The notes under the pieces were generated by a model. That model made no database searches, was not told the origin of the DNA, and saw nothing but the letters and a program-made list of their open reading frames with translations. From Embleya sp040605455 (GTDB taxonomy: Bacteria > Actinomycetota > Actinomycetes > Streptomycetales > Streptomycetaceae), in NCBI RefSeq assembly GCF_040605455.1, contig NZ_JBEXCV010000021.1:1-64000 (forward strand): a stretch of DNA of 64,000 bases, read 5' to 3'. A program made the translations under genes and the position numbers. Shown one piece after another: positions 37,902 to 46,263 of this stretch; positions within the stretch are counted from its first letter, which is position 1, and each line of letters starts with the position of its first letter.

Positions 37902-38693
37902 ATGCCGGTGTTCAGGAAGCGGCACATGCGAATCGAACGCAAGACGCCCGAGCAGATCGAGAAGATGCGTCGTGCCGGGGCCGTCGTGGCGAACACGCTG
38001 GAGTTGCTGCGCGAGGCGGCGAAGCCCGGGGTGACCACGGGCGACCTTGACTCGATCGCCGAGCGGTCGATCCGCGCGGCGGGCGCGATTCCCTCCTTCA
38101 AGGGTTATCACGGCTTCCCGGCGTCGATCTGCGCGTCGGTCAACGACGTGGTGGTGCACGGGATTCCGGACGAGACGCCGCTGCGGGACGGGGACATCAT
38201 CTCGATCGACTGTGGGGCGATCCTGGACGGCTGGCACGGCGACTCGGCGATCACCGTGCCGATCGGCACGGTGCGGCCCGAGGTACTCGAACTGAGCCGG
38301 GTGTGCGAGCAGTCGATGTGGGCGGGCATCGAGGCCGCGGTGGCCGGCGGTCGGCTGACCGACATCAGTCACGCGGTGGAGAAGTCGATCCGGGCCAACC
38401 GGCTGCCGGGCGGTGCCAGGTACGGCATCGTCGAGGACTACGGAGGCCATGGCATCGGCACCGAGATGCACCAGGACCCGCACGTGCTCAACTACGGGCC
38501 CGGCGGCCGGGGCCCGCGCCTGGAGGTCGGCGTGTGCCTGGCGATCGAGCCGATGGTCACCCTCGGCAAGCCGGACACCTACACGCTGGCCGACGAGTGG
38601 ACGGTCAAGACCACGGCGGGCGGCCACGCGGCGCACTGGGAGCACTCGATCGCGATCACCGAGAACGGGCCCGTGGTACTGACCCGTCCCTGA
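37902..38693 (+). CDS. map: Type I methionine aminopeptidase
   Basis: A 263-residue enzyme that removes the initiator Met from nascent proteins. Metal ligands fit the family: Asp103 (IIDCGA context ISIDCGAILDG), Asp114 (GWHGDSAI), the His in YGGHGIGTEMH, Glu in AIEPMVTLG and Glu in HWEHSIAIT. ATG 37902 has GAGGAC 5-9 nt upstream; ATG 37926 is a possible shorter start. Its place after secY-adk is universal in bacteria, though a terminator intervenes here. Confidence 0.95.
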   Translation: MPVFRKRHMRIERKTPEQIEKMRRAGAVVANTLELLREAAKPGVTTGDLDSIAERSIRAAGAIPSFKGYHGFPASICASVNDVVVHGIPDETPLRDGDIISIDCGAILDGWHGDSAITVPIGTVRPEVLELSRVCEQSMWAGIEAAVAGGRLTDISHAVEKSIRANRLPGGARYGIVEDYGGHGIGTEMHQDPHVLNYGPGGRGPRLEVGVCLAIEPMVTLGKPDTYTLADEWTVKTTAGGHAAHWEHSIAITENGPVVLTRP

Positions 38694-38764
38694 TGCCAGA
38701 CCCCCGCCCGATGGTGGGGCTGGCCCCATGTACGACGCCTCGGCGCCTGCCTACTGTCGAAGGC

Positions 38765-39376
38765 ATGGTGAGGCATCCGACCATGCGGGCATCCGACGTC
38801 GACCGTGAAGCGGCGGTGACGCTTCTGCGCGACCACCATGCGGTCGGACGGTTGACGCTCGCAGAGTTCAACGAACGTATGGGGGCCGCCTTCGGGGCGG
38901 TCACGCTGGGGGAGTTGGCCCGGCTGATCTCCGATCTGCCGCCGCCCGAACACCTGGAGGCGGACGTCGAGGTGATCCGCGCGCGGATGGCCTACGAGGC
39001 GGCGCGCACCCGGGCCGCCCTGGTGCGGCCGGTCGCGCCGGAAGCGTCGGTGTTTCCGGTGCTTCCCGAGTCCACGACGTGGCCGACGCCCAGACCGGCG
39101 CCGCCGCCGGTCCGGGACCGGGTGCGCCGGGACGTGGGCCTGGCGCCCCGGGAGCCGCAGGAGCGGGACGGGTGGGCCGCCGGAGCGCGGGCCCTGCGGG
39201 CGGCGTGGACCACGCTGAACGCGATCACCGCGTTGAACGTGGTGATCTGGCTGCTCGTCGCGGTGGCCGGCTCCGGCGTCGTGTACTTCTGGCCGGTGTG
39301 GGTCTACGGTCCGGCCGCGGCGGTGCTGGGCTCGATCCAGATGTGCTTCTGGCGGCACGGGCGCCCCGCGCCCTGA
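38765..39376 (+). CDS. DUF1707 protein with C-terminal membrane domain
   Basis: A 203-residue protein. The DUF1707 domain (MRASDVDREAAVTLLRDHHAVGRLTLAEFNERMGAAFGA in its parts, residues 7-60) resembles SHOCT-like oligomerisation modules. A Pro/Arg-rich linker leads to two membrane spans near 150-195 (TALNVVIWLLVAVAGSGVVYF, VYGPAAAVLGSIQMCF). TACTGT lies 7 nt before ATG 38765, suggesting a leaderless transcript; ATG 38783 is the alternative start. Function unknown. A second DUF1707 gene follows after 35 nt. Confidence 0.85.
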   Translation: MVRHPTMRASDVDREAAVTLLRDHHAVGRLTLAEFNERMGAAFGAVTLGELARLISDLPPPEHLEADVEVIRARMAYEAARTRAALVRPVAPEASVFPVLPESTTWPTPRPAPPPVRDRVRRDVGLAPREPQERDGWAAGARALRAAWTTLNAITALNVVIWLLVAVAGSGVVYFWPVWVYGPAAAVLGSIQMCFWRHGRPAP

Positions 39377-39411
39377 TGACCGGGCGCCGTGACAGGGCCT
39401 ACGCTCGTGGT

Positions 39412-39792
39412 ATGGATCGTGATCCGAACGCTCCCGCCACCCCCGCGGACCGCGAACGTGTGACCGCCGAGCTGCGCGAGCACCTCGCGTCGGGCCGACT
39501 GGCGCTGTCCGAATACCGGGCGCGCCTGGACGCGGTCCGGCGAGCGGGTACGGTGGGGGAGCTCGACACGGTCACGGCGCAGTTGCCGGGCCGCGAGGAT
39601 CGGGACGACGCGGCGGGTGCGACGCCGCCGCGGGAGTATCGGCCATACGTCGACGCGCCTCCACGAGCCGGTGCCTACGGCCCGGCGGAGGGGCGGCGTC
39701 AGCGGGTTTCCAACGCGACGTTGAACAAGGTTTGGTTGGTCGTGATGTCACTCGGCGTGCTGGCATGGGCGCTGGTCTACTTTCTGAGGTAG
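39412..39792 (+). CDS. Short DUF1707 protein with one membrane span
   Basis: A 126-residue protein with an N-terminal DUF1707 domain (ATPADRERVTAELREHLASGRLALSEYRARLDAVRRAGTVGEL in its parts) and a single C-terminal span (VWLVVMSLGVLAWALVYFL). ATG 39412 lies 6 nt after TACGCT and has no Shine-Dalgarno, so it is probably leaderless. It looks like a shortened relative of the preceding gene, probably from an old duplication. Function unknown; possibly a membrane-anchored partner of the first. Confidence 0.85.
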   Translation: MDRDPNAPATPADRERVTAELREHLASGRLALSEYRARLDAVRRAGTVGELDTVTAQLPGREDRDDAAGATPPREYRPYVDAPPRAGAYGPAEGRRQRVSNATLNKVWLVVMSLGVLAWALVYFLR

Positions 39793-39813
39793 ACCTGCGG
39801 GCCCCGGCGGGAA

Positions 39814-39830
39814 CGGAACCTGTGGTTCCG
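39814..39830 (+). terminator. Hairpin after the DUF1707 pair
   Basis: CGGAACC (39814-39820) pairs with GGTTCCG (39824-39830) around TGT, within a wider GGGCC/GGCCC pairing and followed by a short T-run (39838-39840). Confidence 0.6.
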
Positions 39831-39862
39831 GGCCCGGTTTCGCTTTCATCGGTCGAGTGCCT

Positions 39863-39868
39863 TAGACT
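39863..39868 (+). promoter_or_regulatory. -10 box of the infA operon
   Basis: TAGACT with TTCGCT (39839-39844) 18 bp upstream. Predicted start near 39875, giving a leader of about 115 nt before infA. Confidence 0.5.
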
Positions 39869-39894
39869 GACTCGTCGGCTCACATGTAGCCAGG

Positions 39895-39923
39895 TTTGGC
39901 GCGCCCGTCATCTGGGCGCCAAA
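39895..39923 (+). promoter_or_regulatory. infA leader hairpin
   Basis: TTTGGCGC (39895-39902) pairs perfectly with GCGCCAAA (39916-39923), and AATTTG follows. It resembles an attenuator or stability element 65 nt before the infA start. Confidence 0.45.
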
Positions 39924-39988
39924 AATTTGAGCTTCGTCATGTGCGCCGAGTAACGGTAGCTGACCCCGAGATACGAAGCGCGGAGGAC

Positions 39989-40210
39989 ATGCCCAAGAAG
40001 CAAGGGGCCATCGAAATCGAGGGCACCGTCATCGAGTCGCTCCCCAACGCCATGTTTCGCGTGGAGCTTCAGAACGGGCACAAGGTCCTCGCGCACATCA
40101 GCGGGAAGATGCGGATGCACTACATCCGAATCCTTCCGGACGACCGGGTCGTCGTCGAGCTGAGCCCGTACGACCTGACCCGCGGCCGGATCGTCTACCG
40201 CTACAAGTAG
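39989..40210 (+). CDS. infA: Translation initiation factor IF-1
   Basis: A 73-residue OB-fold factor that occupies the A site during initiation. [23 protein letters not shown], then [20 protein letters not shown]-like [27 protein letters not shown]. ATG 39989 has GGAGGA just upstream; the frame is open further 5' without similarity. It leads the alpha operon: rpmJ, rpsM, rpsK, rpsD, rpoA, rplQ. Confidence 0.97.
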   Translation: [73 protein letters not shown]

Positions 40211-40326
40211 GCGAGCCCCAGCCCTGCCCACGCCGTGCGTGGTGTGTGGGGCTTGGACGCAAACCGATAACCGACTCGGCGACGGCGGCGTGCCCGCACG
40301 CCTTCGTCACACGTACCGGAGAAATC

Positions 40327-40440
40327 ATGAAGGTCAAGCCGAGCGTCAAGAAGATCTGCGACAAGTGCAAGGTGATCCGCCGTCACGGCCGGGTCATGGT
40401 GATCTGCGAGAACCTGCGCCACAAGCAGCGCCAGGGCTGA
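40327..40440 (+). CDS. rpmJ: 50S ribosomal protein L36, zinc-binding form
   Basis: A 37-residue L36, the smallest ribosomal protein, starting at ATG 40327 after GGAG. Zinc ligands C11, C14, C27 and H32 are in ICDKCKVIRRHGRVMVIC and ENLRHKQRQG. This is the C+ form used when zinc is sufficient. It lies 116 nt after infA and 182 nt before rpsM. Confidence 0.96.
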   Translation: MKVKPSVKKICDKCKVIRRHGRVMVICENLRHKQRQG

Positions 40441-40622
40441 GCAACACCCCCTTCGCACAACGAGCGATCGACGCGCGACGCACCCCGTAAGAGCCGCAGC
40501 ACCCGACCCCCGCTTCGTGCGGGACGCCACCCTCGGCCGGAGGCCGAGGACCGAGGACATCTCCAGAAGGTGTGCCGGACCGGTGCTGGGCCAGACCTCC
40601 GACTAAACCAGGAGCCACACAT

Positions 40623-41003
40623 ATGGCACGCCTCGTCGGCGTCGACCTCCCCCGTGAGAAGCGGGTCGAGGTCGCTCTGACCTACATCTTCGGCGTCGGG
40701 CGCACTCGTGCGCTGGACACGCTGAAGAACACCGGTGTCAACCCTGACACCCGCGTCCGCGATCTCGCCGAGGACGACCTGATCAAGCTTCGCGACTGGA
40801 TCGAGTCGAACTACCGCGTCGAGGGTGACCTCCGCCGCGAAGTTCAGGCCGACATCCGCCGCAAGGTCGAGATCGGTTGCTACGAAGGTCTGCGTCACCG
40901 TCGCGGTCTTCCCGTCCGCGGTCAGCGCACCCACACCAACGCGCGTACCCGCAAGGGTCCGCGTCGCGCGATCGCCGGCAAGAAGAAGCCGGGCAAGAAG
41001 TAG
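40623..41003 (+). CDS. rpsM: 30S ribosomal protein S13
   Basis: A 126-residue S13 starting at ATG 40623 after AGGAG. MARLVGVDLPREKRVEVALTYIFGVGR is followed by the H2TH-like region, and the C-terminal signature GLRHRRGLPVRGQRTHTNARTRKGPRRAI, with a basic tail contacting the P-site tRNA. It bridges to the large subunit via L5. rpsK follows after 67 nt. Confidence 0.97.
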   Translation: MARLVGVDLPREKRVEVALTYIFGVGRTRALDTLKNTGVNPDTRVRDLAEDDLIKLRDWIESNYRVEGDLRREVQADIRRKVEIGCYEGLRHRRGLPVRGQRTHTNARTRKGPRRAIAGKKKPGKK

Positions 41004-41070
41004 TCCGCGTACGACGGATCACGCGGTCCTCAATTCGTAGCGGACCGACGACCTCAGGAGTTTCCAGCAG

Positions 41071-41472
41071 ATGCCTCCCAAGAGCCGCGCGGGCGCCAAG
41101 AAGGTGCGCCGCAAGGAAAAGAAGAACGTCGCTCACGGGCACGCCCACATCAAGAGCACGTTCAACAACACCATCGTTTCGATCACGGACCCCAGCGGCA
41201 ACGTGATCTCGTGGGCCTCCGCGGGCCACGTCGGCTTCAAGGGTTCGCGCAAGTCGACCCCCTTCGCCGCGCAGATGGCCGCCGAGTCCGCCGCGCGTCG
41301 TGCCCAGGAGCACGGCATGCGCAAGGTCGACGTTTTCGTCAAGGGCCCGGGTTCCGGTCGTGAGACCGCCATTCGTTCGCTGCAGGCCACCGGCCTGGAG
41401 GTGGGCTCCATTCAGGACGTCACCCCCGTGCCGCACAACGGCTGCCGCCCCCCCAAGCGCCGCCGCGTCTGA
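41071..41472 (+). CDS. rpsK: 30S ribosomal protein S11
   Basis: A 133-residue S11 of the platform, near the mRNA exit and Shine-Dalgarno helix. AHGHAHIKSTFNNTIVSITD, NVISWASAGHVGFKGSRKSTPFAAQ and the end IQDVTPVPHNGCRPPKRRRV are the signatures. CAGGAG lies upstream. rpsD follows after 28 nt, which is the ancestral bacterial order. Confidence 0.97.
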   Translation: MPPKSRAGAKKVRRKEKKNVAHGHAHIKSTFNNTIVSITDPSGNVISWASAGHVGFKGSRKSTPFAAQMAAESAARRAQEHGMRKVDVFVKGPGSGRETAIRSLQATGLEVGSIQDVTPVPHNGCRPPKRRRV

Positions 41473-41500
41473 CCAGCAGCTGACTAGGAGTTAAAGAACA

Positions 41501-42127
41501 ATGGCGCGTTACACCGGCGCGGACTGCAAGCGCTGCCGTCGCGAGAAGATGAAGCTGTTCCTCAAGGGCAGCAAGTGCGAGGGCCCGAAGTGCCCGATCG
41601 AGATTCGGCCTTACCCGCCGGGTGAGCACGGTCGTGGCCGTACCAAGGACAGCGAGTACCTGCTGCAGATGCGCGAGAAGCAGAAGTGCGCGCGCATCTA
41701 CGGTGTGCTCGAGAAGCAGTTCAAGGGCTACTACGAGGAAGCGAACCGTCGCCAGGGCAAGACCGGCGAGAACCTGCTTCGCATTCTCGAGTCGCGCCTG
41801 GACAACGTGGTCTACCGCGCGGGCTTCGCCAAGTCGCGTGACCACGCCCGTCAGCTGGTTCGTCACGGTCACATCGTGGTCAACGGCGTCAAGACGGACA
41901 TCCCGTCGTTCCGGGTCTCCGACAACGACATCATCGAGGTCCGCAAGGACTCGGTCGAGCTGACCCCGTTCGTGGTCGCCCGTGCCGAGGCCGGCGAGCG
42001 CACCGTCCCGGCCTGGCTTGAGGTCATCCCGGGCAAGATGCGCATCCTCGTGCACTCCCTCCCCGCGCGTCAGGTCATCGACACGCAGGTGCAGGAGCAG
42101 CTCATCGTCGAGCTCTACTCCAAGTAA
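41501..42127 (+). CDS. rpsD: 30S ribosomal protein S4, zinc-binding form
   Basis: A 208-residue S4, a primary 16S rRNA-binding protein and fidelity factor. The N-terminus has four Cys residues in DCKRCRRE and KCEGPKCPIE (9, 12, 26, 31), the zinc site known from Thermus S4. The S4 domain ESRLDNVVYRAGFAKSRDHARQLVRHGHIVVNG is near residue 95. In E. coli S4 represses the alpha operon. The gene between rpsK and rpoA is the usual bacterial order; in S. coelicolor, to my knowledge, rpsD lies elsewhere. Confidence 0.97.
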   Translation: MARYTGADCKRCRREKMKLFLKGSKCEGPKCPIEIRPYPPGEHGRGRTKDSEYLLQMREKQKCARIYGVLEKQFKGYYEEANRRQGKTGENLLRILESRLDNVVYRAGFAKSRDHARQLVRHGHIVVNGVKTDIPSFRVSDNDIIEVRKDSVELTPFVVARAEAGERTVPAWLEVIPGKMRILVHSLPARQVIDTQVQEQLIVELYSK

Positions 42128-42141
42128 GAGCTCCACGGGAT

Positions 42142-42190
42142 CGGGCGGACCGGGCAGGGGTTTCCATAAACCCCTGCGCCGGTCCGCCCG
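42142..42190 (+). terminator. Very stable hairpin between rpsD and rpoA
   Basis: CGGGCGGACCGG (42142-42153) pairs with CCGGTCCGCCCG (42179-42190); inside, GCAGGGGTTT (42154-42163) pairs with AAACCCCTGC (42168-42177) around CCAT, with one bulged G at 42178. About 22 bp in total. It probably terminates or processes the message upstream of rpoA. Confidence 0.85.
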
Positions 42191-42244
42191 TATCCTTGTT
42201 TCCACTGGCGTCATATAGCGGGCGTCATTACCAGGAGGCATCCC

Positions 42245-43261
42245 ATGCTTATCGCTCAGCGGCCGACCCTGACCGAGGACGTCGTCGACGAATACCGTTC
42301 GCGGTTCGTCATCGAGCCCCTCGAGCCCGGCTTCGGCTACACGCTCGGCAACTCGCTTCGTCGCACGCTCCTCTCCTCGATCCCGGGCGCGGCTGTCACC
42401 AGCATCCGGATCGACGGCGTCCTGCACGAGTTCACCACCGTGCCGGGTGTCAAGGAGGACGTCACCGACCTCATCCTCAACATCAAGCAGCTGGTCGTCT
42501 CCTCGGAGCACGACGAGCCGGTCGTGATGTACCTGCGCAAGCAGGGCCCGGGTGTGGTCACCGCCGGCGACATCGCGCCGCCGGCCGGTGTCGAGGTGCA
42601 CAACCCCGACCTGGTCCTGGCGACGCTGAACGCCAAGGGCAAGCTGGAGATGGAGCTGACCGTCGAGCGCGGTCGCGGCTACGTCTCCGCGGTGCAGAAC
42701 AAGCAGGCGGGCCAGGAGATCGGCCGCGTGCCGGTCGACTCGATCTACTCGCCGGTGCTCAAGGTCACGTACAAGGTCGAGGCCACCCGTGTCGAGCAGC
42801 GCACGGACTTCGACAAGCTGATCGTCGACGTCGAGACCAAGCAGTCCATGCGTCCGCGTGACGCGATGGCCTCCGCCGGCAAGACGCTGGTCGAGCTGTT
42901 CGGTCTCGCGCGCGAGCTGAACATCGACGCCGAGGGCATCGACATGGGCCCGTCGCCGACCGACGCCGCGCTCGCGGCCGATCTGGCCCTGCCGATCGAG
43001 GAGCTCGAGCTCACGGTCCGCTCGTACAACTGCCTCAAGCGCGAGGGCATCCACACCGTGGGTGAACTGGTCGCGCGCAGCGAGGCCGACCTGCTGGACA
43101 TTCGCAACTTCGGTGCGAAGTCCATCGACGAGGTCAAGGCGAAGCTCAACGGGATGGGCCTGGCCCTCAAGGACAGCCCGCCCGGGTTCGACCCGACCGC
43201 CGCCGCGGACAGCTTCGGCGACGAGGACGACCACGGCTTCGCGGAGACCGAGCAGTACTGA
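42245..43261 (+). CDS. rpoA: RNA polymerase alpha subunit
   Basis: A 338-residue alpha subunit, starting after CAGGAGGCATCCC. The N-terminal domain (about 1-230) dimerises and holds beta and beta': IEPLEPGFGYTLGNSLRRTLLSSIPGAAVTSI and GREIGRVPVDSIYSPV-like QEIGRVPVDSIYSPVLKVTYKVE. After a linker the C-terminal domain (about 250-315) binds UP elements: LELTVRSYNCLKREGIHTVGELVARSEADLLDIRNFG with KSIDEVKAKL. An acidic tail ends it. Two hairpins flank the gene. Confidence 0.98.
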   Translation: MLIAQRPTLTEDVVDEYRSRFVIEPLEPGFGYTLGNSLRRTLLSSIPGAAVTSIRIDGVLHEFTTVPGVKEDVTDLILNIKQLVVSSEHDEPVVMYLRKQGPGVVTAGDIAPPAGVEVHNPDLVLATLNAKGKLEMELTVERGRGYVSAVQNKQAGQEIGRVPVDSIYSPVLKVTYKVEATRVEQRTDFDKLIVDVETKQSMRPRDAMASAGKTLVELFGLARELNIDAEGIDMGPSPTDAALAADLALPIEELELTVRSYNCLKREGIHTVGELVARSEADLLDIRNFGAKSIDEVKAKLNGMGLALKDSPPGFDPTAAADSFGDEDDHGFAETEQY

Positions 43262-43295
43262 TTGCCGCGTTGAACAACGCCTTCGGGTGTTGTCA

Positions 43296-43321
43296 CCACC
43301 CGGGCCGACCGGCCCGGGTGG
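43296..43321 (+). terminator. Hairpin between rpoA and rplQ
   Basis: CCACCCGGGCC (43296-43306) pairs with GGCCCGGGTGG (43311-43321) around GACC, an 11-bp stem with no T-tail. Confidence 0.65.
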
Positions 43322-43371
43322 ACTGACGCCGGTACCTGACACGGCCGGCGCAGGAATATCTAGGAGAGAAC

Positions 43372-43893
43372 ATGCCCAGGCCCACCAAGGGTCCGCGCCT
43401 CGGCGGCGGCCCGTCCCACGAGCGGCTGATCCTGGCCGGTCTCGCGACGGCGCTGTTCGAGCACGGTCGGATCACCACGACCGAGGCCAAGGCGCGTCGG
43501 CTGCGTCCCGTCGCCGAGCGACTGATCACCAAGGCGAAGAAGGGCGACCTGCACAACCGTCGCCAGGTGCTCACGATCGTTCGCGACAAGAGCGTCGTGC
43601 ACTCGCTGTTCGAGGAGATCGCTCCCCGGTACGAGAACCGCCCGGGCGGTTACACGCGCATCACCAAGATCGGCAACCGCAAGGGCGACAACGCGCCCAT
43701 GGCGGTCATCGAGCTGGTCGAGGCGCTGACCGTGGCGCAGACCGCGGTCGGCGAGGCCGAGGCCGCCACGAAGCGTTCGGTCAAGGAGCAGGAGACCGCC
43801 AAGGTCGAGACGGCGAAGGCCGTCGAGACCGAGGAGGCGCCCGCCGCCGAGGCCGAGCAGGCCGAGGAGAGCAAGGACGCCGACAAGGCCTGA
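43372..43893 (+). CDS. rplQ: 50S ribosomal protein L17 with acidic tail
   Basis: A 173-residue L17, longer than the 127-residue E. coli form. The core MPRPTKGPRLGGGPSHERLILAGLATALFEHGRITTTEAKARRLRPVAERLIT is in usual form, then NRPGGYTRITKIGNRKGDNAPMAVIEL. From about residue 120 an Ala/Glu/Lys-rich tail follows, as in other actinobacteria. L17 lies near the tunnel exit. It ends the alpha operon before a strong terminator. Confidence 0.97.
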   Translation: MPRPTKGPRLGGGPSHERLILAGLATALFEHGRITTTEAKARRLRPVAERLITKAKKGDLHNRRQVLTIVRDKSVVHSLFEEIAPRYENRPGGYTRITKIGNRKGDNAPMAVIELVEALTVAQTAVGEAEAATKRSVKEQETAKVETAKAVETEEAPAAEAEQAEESKDADKA

Positions 43894-43931
43894 CGGTCTC
43901 GTCGCATGCTCCACGCGTTCTGAATCACAGT

Positions 43932-43971
43932 GCGAGCCCGTTCCCCGTATTCGTACGGGGGACGGGCTCGC
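43932..43971 (+). terminator. Terminator after rplQ with TTCG tetraloop
   Basis: GCGAGCCCGT (43932-43941) pairs with ACGGGCTCGC (43962-43971); CCCCGTA/TACGGGG continues to a TTCG loop, about 18 bp with one G-T pair. No T-run. Confidence 0.92.
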
Positions 43972-43993
43972 GCCATGCCCGGAGGTGGTTGAC

Positions 43994-44836
43994 GTGGTGC
44001 GCTTGCGCATCGATCTGTCGTACGACGGCACCGAGTTCGCGGGCTGGGCCCGCCAGCGCGAGTTGCGCACCGTGCAGGGCACGCTGGAGAGCGCCCTGAC
44101 CACCGTGCTGCGGCTGGCCGAGCCGGCCCAGCTGACCGTGGCCGGCCGAACCGACGCGGGGGTGCACGCGCGGGGCCAGGTGGCCCATCTCGACGTTCCG
44201 GACGAAATCTGGGCGGCGGTGGGCGACGTGGCCCTGCGCCGGGTCACCGGGGCGCTGCCGCGGGATCTGCGGGTGCGCGACATCACCGTGGCGCCCGAGG
44301 GCTTCGACGCGCGGTTCGGCGCTATCTGGCGGCGCTACGCATACCGGGTGTGCGACGCGCCGGGCGGGGTGGATCCGCTGCGGCGGGGCAGCGTGGTGTG
44401 GCACGACCGGCCGTTGGACGAGACCCGGATGAACGCGGCGGCGCGGCGGTTGCTGGGCGAGCACGACTTCGCGTCGTTCTGCCGCAAGCGCGAGGGCGCC
44501 ACGACGGTGCGCTGTCTCCAGGACTTCTCCTGGGCGCGCGAGACGCCGACCGGGGCCGATGTGGGTCCCGCGTTTCGGCCGGTGATCGTGGCCACCGTGC
44601 GGGCGGACGCGTTCTGCCACAACATGGTGCGTTCGCTGGTCGGCGCGATGCTGGCGGTGGGTACCGGGCGCAAGCCGGTGGACTGGCCGCTGGAGGTGCT
44701 CGGGCGCGCGGTGCGCGACTCGGGCGTGCATGTCGCGCCCGCGCACGGGCTCACCCTGGAGGAGGTGGCCTACCCGGCGGACGATCTGCTCGCGGACCGG
44801 GTCACCGCGACCCGGCGGCGCCGGGACGGCGGCTGA
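43994..44836 (+). CDS. truA: tRNA pseudouridine(38-40) synthase
   Basis: A 280-residue TruA that makes pseudouridine at positions 38-40 of the tRNA anticodon arm. RIDLSYDGTEFAGWARQ opens the catalytic domain; the nucleophile is Asp54 in AGRTDAGVHARGQVAH; FCHNMVRSLVGAMLAVG is the C-terminal signature. GGAGG at 43981-43985 is 8 nt before GTG 43994, which sets the start; GTG 43985 would overlap that site. It is convergent with the next gene, 24 nt away. Confidence 0.95.
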   Translation: MVRLRIDLSYDGTEFAGWARQRELRTVQGTLESALTTVLRLAEPAQLTVAGRTDAGVHARGQVAHLDVPDEIWAAVGDVALRRVTGALPRDLRVRDITVAPEGFDARFGAIWRRYAYRVCDAPGGVDPLRRGSVVWHDRPLDETRMNAAARRLLGEHDFASFCRKREGATTVRCLQDFSWARETPTGADVGPAFRPVIVATVRADAFCHNMVRSLVGAMLAVGTGRKPVDWPLEVLGRAVRDSGVHVAPAHGLTLEEVAYPADDLLADRVTATRRRRDGG

Positions 44837-44860
44837 GCCGCGGCGGCAACCCGGACCGGG

Positions 44861-45907
44861 TCAGCCCTGGATCTGTTCCAGGGCCTTGCGCTTGTTCTCC
44901 TCGTCGATCTGCTTGGACCTCGCCTCGCCGCGCGCGGTGAGCGAGTTCCACAGGAACTTGTCGACGTCGTCCTGGGCCTGGGCCATCGGTTTGTCGTCGC
45001 CGACCGGGTCCTTGCCGTCGGCGTACCAGTCGAGGGTGAACAGGGCGTAGCGACCGACCGAGTTGCGCAGCTTGCCGTGCTTTTGCTTCTTGGTGTCCAA
45101 GACCTTGATGCCGGGGCCGGCCAGCGGCAGGAGTTCGCCGCCGTCCTTGCCGTTCTTGATCGCGGTCGCCTTGTCCGCGGACGGGAACGAGGCGACCGCG
45201 GCGGTGGAGACGATGCCGTCCGGGCCGATGACCGCGAGCCGGATGAGCTGGGTGCACTGCTGATTGCGCGCGGCCGGGCCGAGCTTGGTGTCGGTACCGT
45301 CCGAACAGGTGTTGTCCAGCTTGCTCGCGGCCACCGAGTACTGCCGCCCGTTGACGGTGAACTTCGCGCTCGGGAACAAGGATTCGACCGTGAACGGCGC
45401 GCTGTCCAGGGCCGGGTCGGCGAGCACGGCCTGAGCCGGGGGCGGCGGCGGGACGGTGGGTGCGGGTCGGAAGGTCGGCTTGGCCGGGGCGAAGGACGCG
45501 GTGGAGGGGCCGGTCGAGGAGCCGGGGCCGGCGCTCTTCTTGTCGTCGCCGCCGGACATCGCCATGGCCGCGGCGACCACGCCGCCGACCAGCGCGAGGC
45601 CGAGCACGGCGCCACCCACGGTGAACAGCAGCCGGCGACGCTTGGCCGCCGAGTCCCGCTGTTCCGCCAGCGCGTCCCAGTCGGGCCCTGCGGAGCCGCC
45701 GAACTGCTGTTGCTGTGTTGGCTGTTCGGGCACGGGTCGCGATTGCGCGAAGGGCTGCTGATGCGGTTGTTGCGCGTGCGGGTCGTGCGCATGCGAGGGG
45801 AACGGGTCCCACGTGTGCTGTTGTTGCCCCGGCGTGCCGGGCCCACCCGGGCGCACGCTCCACGGCTGCTGCCCGTCGTCTTCCGGTGGTGTACCGACCC
45901 CCGACAT
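44861..45907 (-). CDS. Single-span membrane protein with Gln/Pro-rich N-terminus
   Basis: A 348-residue protein from ATG 45907. Residues 1-85 are low-complexity, rich in Gln, Pro and His, on the cytoplasmic side; a span lies near 95-118 (LLFTVGGAVLGLALVGGVVAAAMA) after an RRR stop signal; a Ser/Pro linker leads to an extracellular domain of about 190 residues with two Cys (DNTCSDGT and NQQCTQL) that may form a disulfide. It ends with a charged helix KQIDEENKRKALEQIQG. No catalytic motif is recognised. A homologous position next to truA/rplM is seen in Streptomyces. Function unknown. Confidence 0.8.
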   Translation of the reverse strand: MSGVGTPPEDDGQQPWSVRPGGPGTPGQQQHTWDPFPSHAHDPHAQQPHQQPFAQSRPVPEQPTQQQQFGGSAGPDWDALAEQRDSAAKRRRLLFTVGGAVLGLALVGGVVAAAMAMSGGDDKKSAGPGSSTGPSTASFAPAKPTFRPAPTVPPPPPAQAVLADPALDSAPFTVESLFPSAKFTVNGRQYSVAASKLDNTCSDGTDTKLGPAARNQQCTQLIRLAVIGPDGIVSTAAVASFPSADKATAIKNGKDGGELLPLAGPGIKVLDTKKQKHGKLRNSVGRYALFTLDWYADGKDPVGDDKPMAQAQDDVDKFLWNSLTARGEARSKQIDEENKRKALEQIQG

Positions 45908-46083
45908 ATCCGCCCCCTGCAAGGATGACCCGCCTCGGCTCCCCATGCGCCGACGCTCCAGTCGTTCGGCGCATCGTACCTATCCGCCGATCCGGTGACG
46001 GCCGGCGTGGCATGGTAGGAGCACCCATGCCGATGGCTTACGCTGGGGAGGGGCATGAGCAGATCATTGCCCCATTGCTCGTT

Positions 46084-46113
46084 TTGACCGGCACCCCCTT
46101 GACCCGGTATTGT
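46084..46113 (+). promoter_or_regulatory. Promoter of rplM-rpsI
   Basis: TTGACC (46084-46089) and TATTGT (46108-46113) are 18 bp apart, one of the best promoter matches here. Predicted start near 46120, leader about 144 nt. The rest of 45908-46263 shows no gene. Confidence 0.65.
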
Positions 46114-46263
46114 GCCGGTTCGTTGTGCGTATTGGCTTGCTTGAGTGGAGTCGGTACGCCGGGCCGCCGGCCACCGGAGTCCGCATTCGGTTCGGAATCA
46201 TCTCCCGGACAGCCAGTCGGCATCCGTAAGCACACACTCACGAAGAAGCGAAGGCTATCGACC

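Noticed and set aside
35721..38729. A 1002-codon minus-strand open frame opposite secY-adk-map
   Set aside because: Same artefact of codon bias; the opposite strand carries three certain genes.
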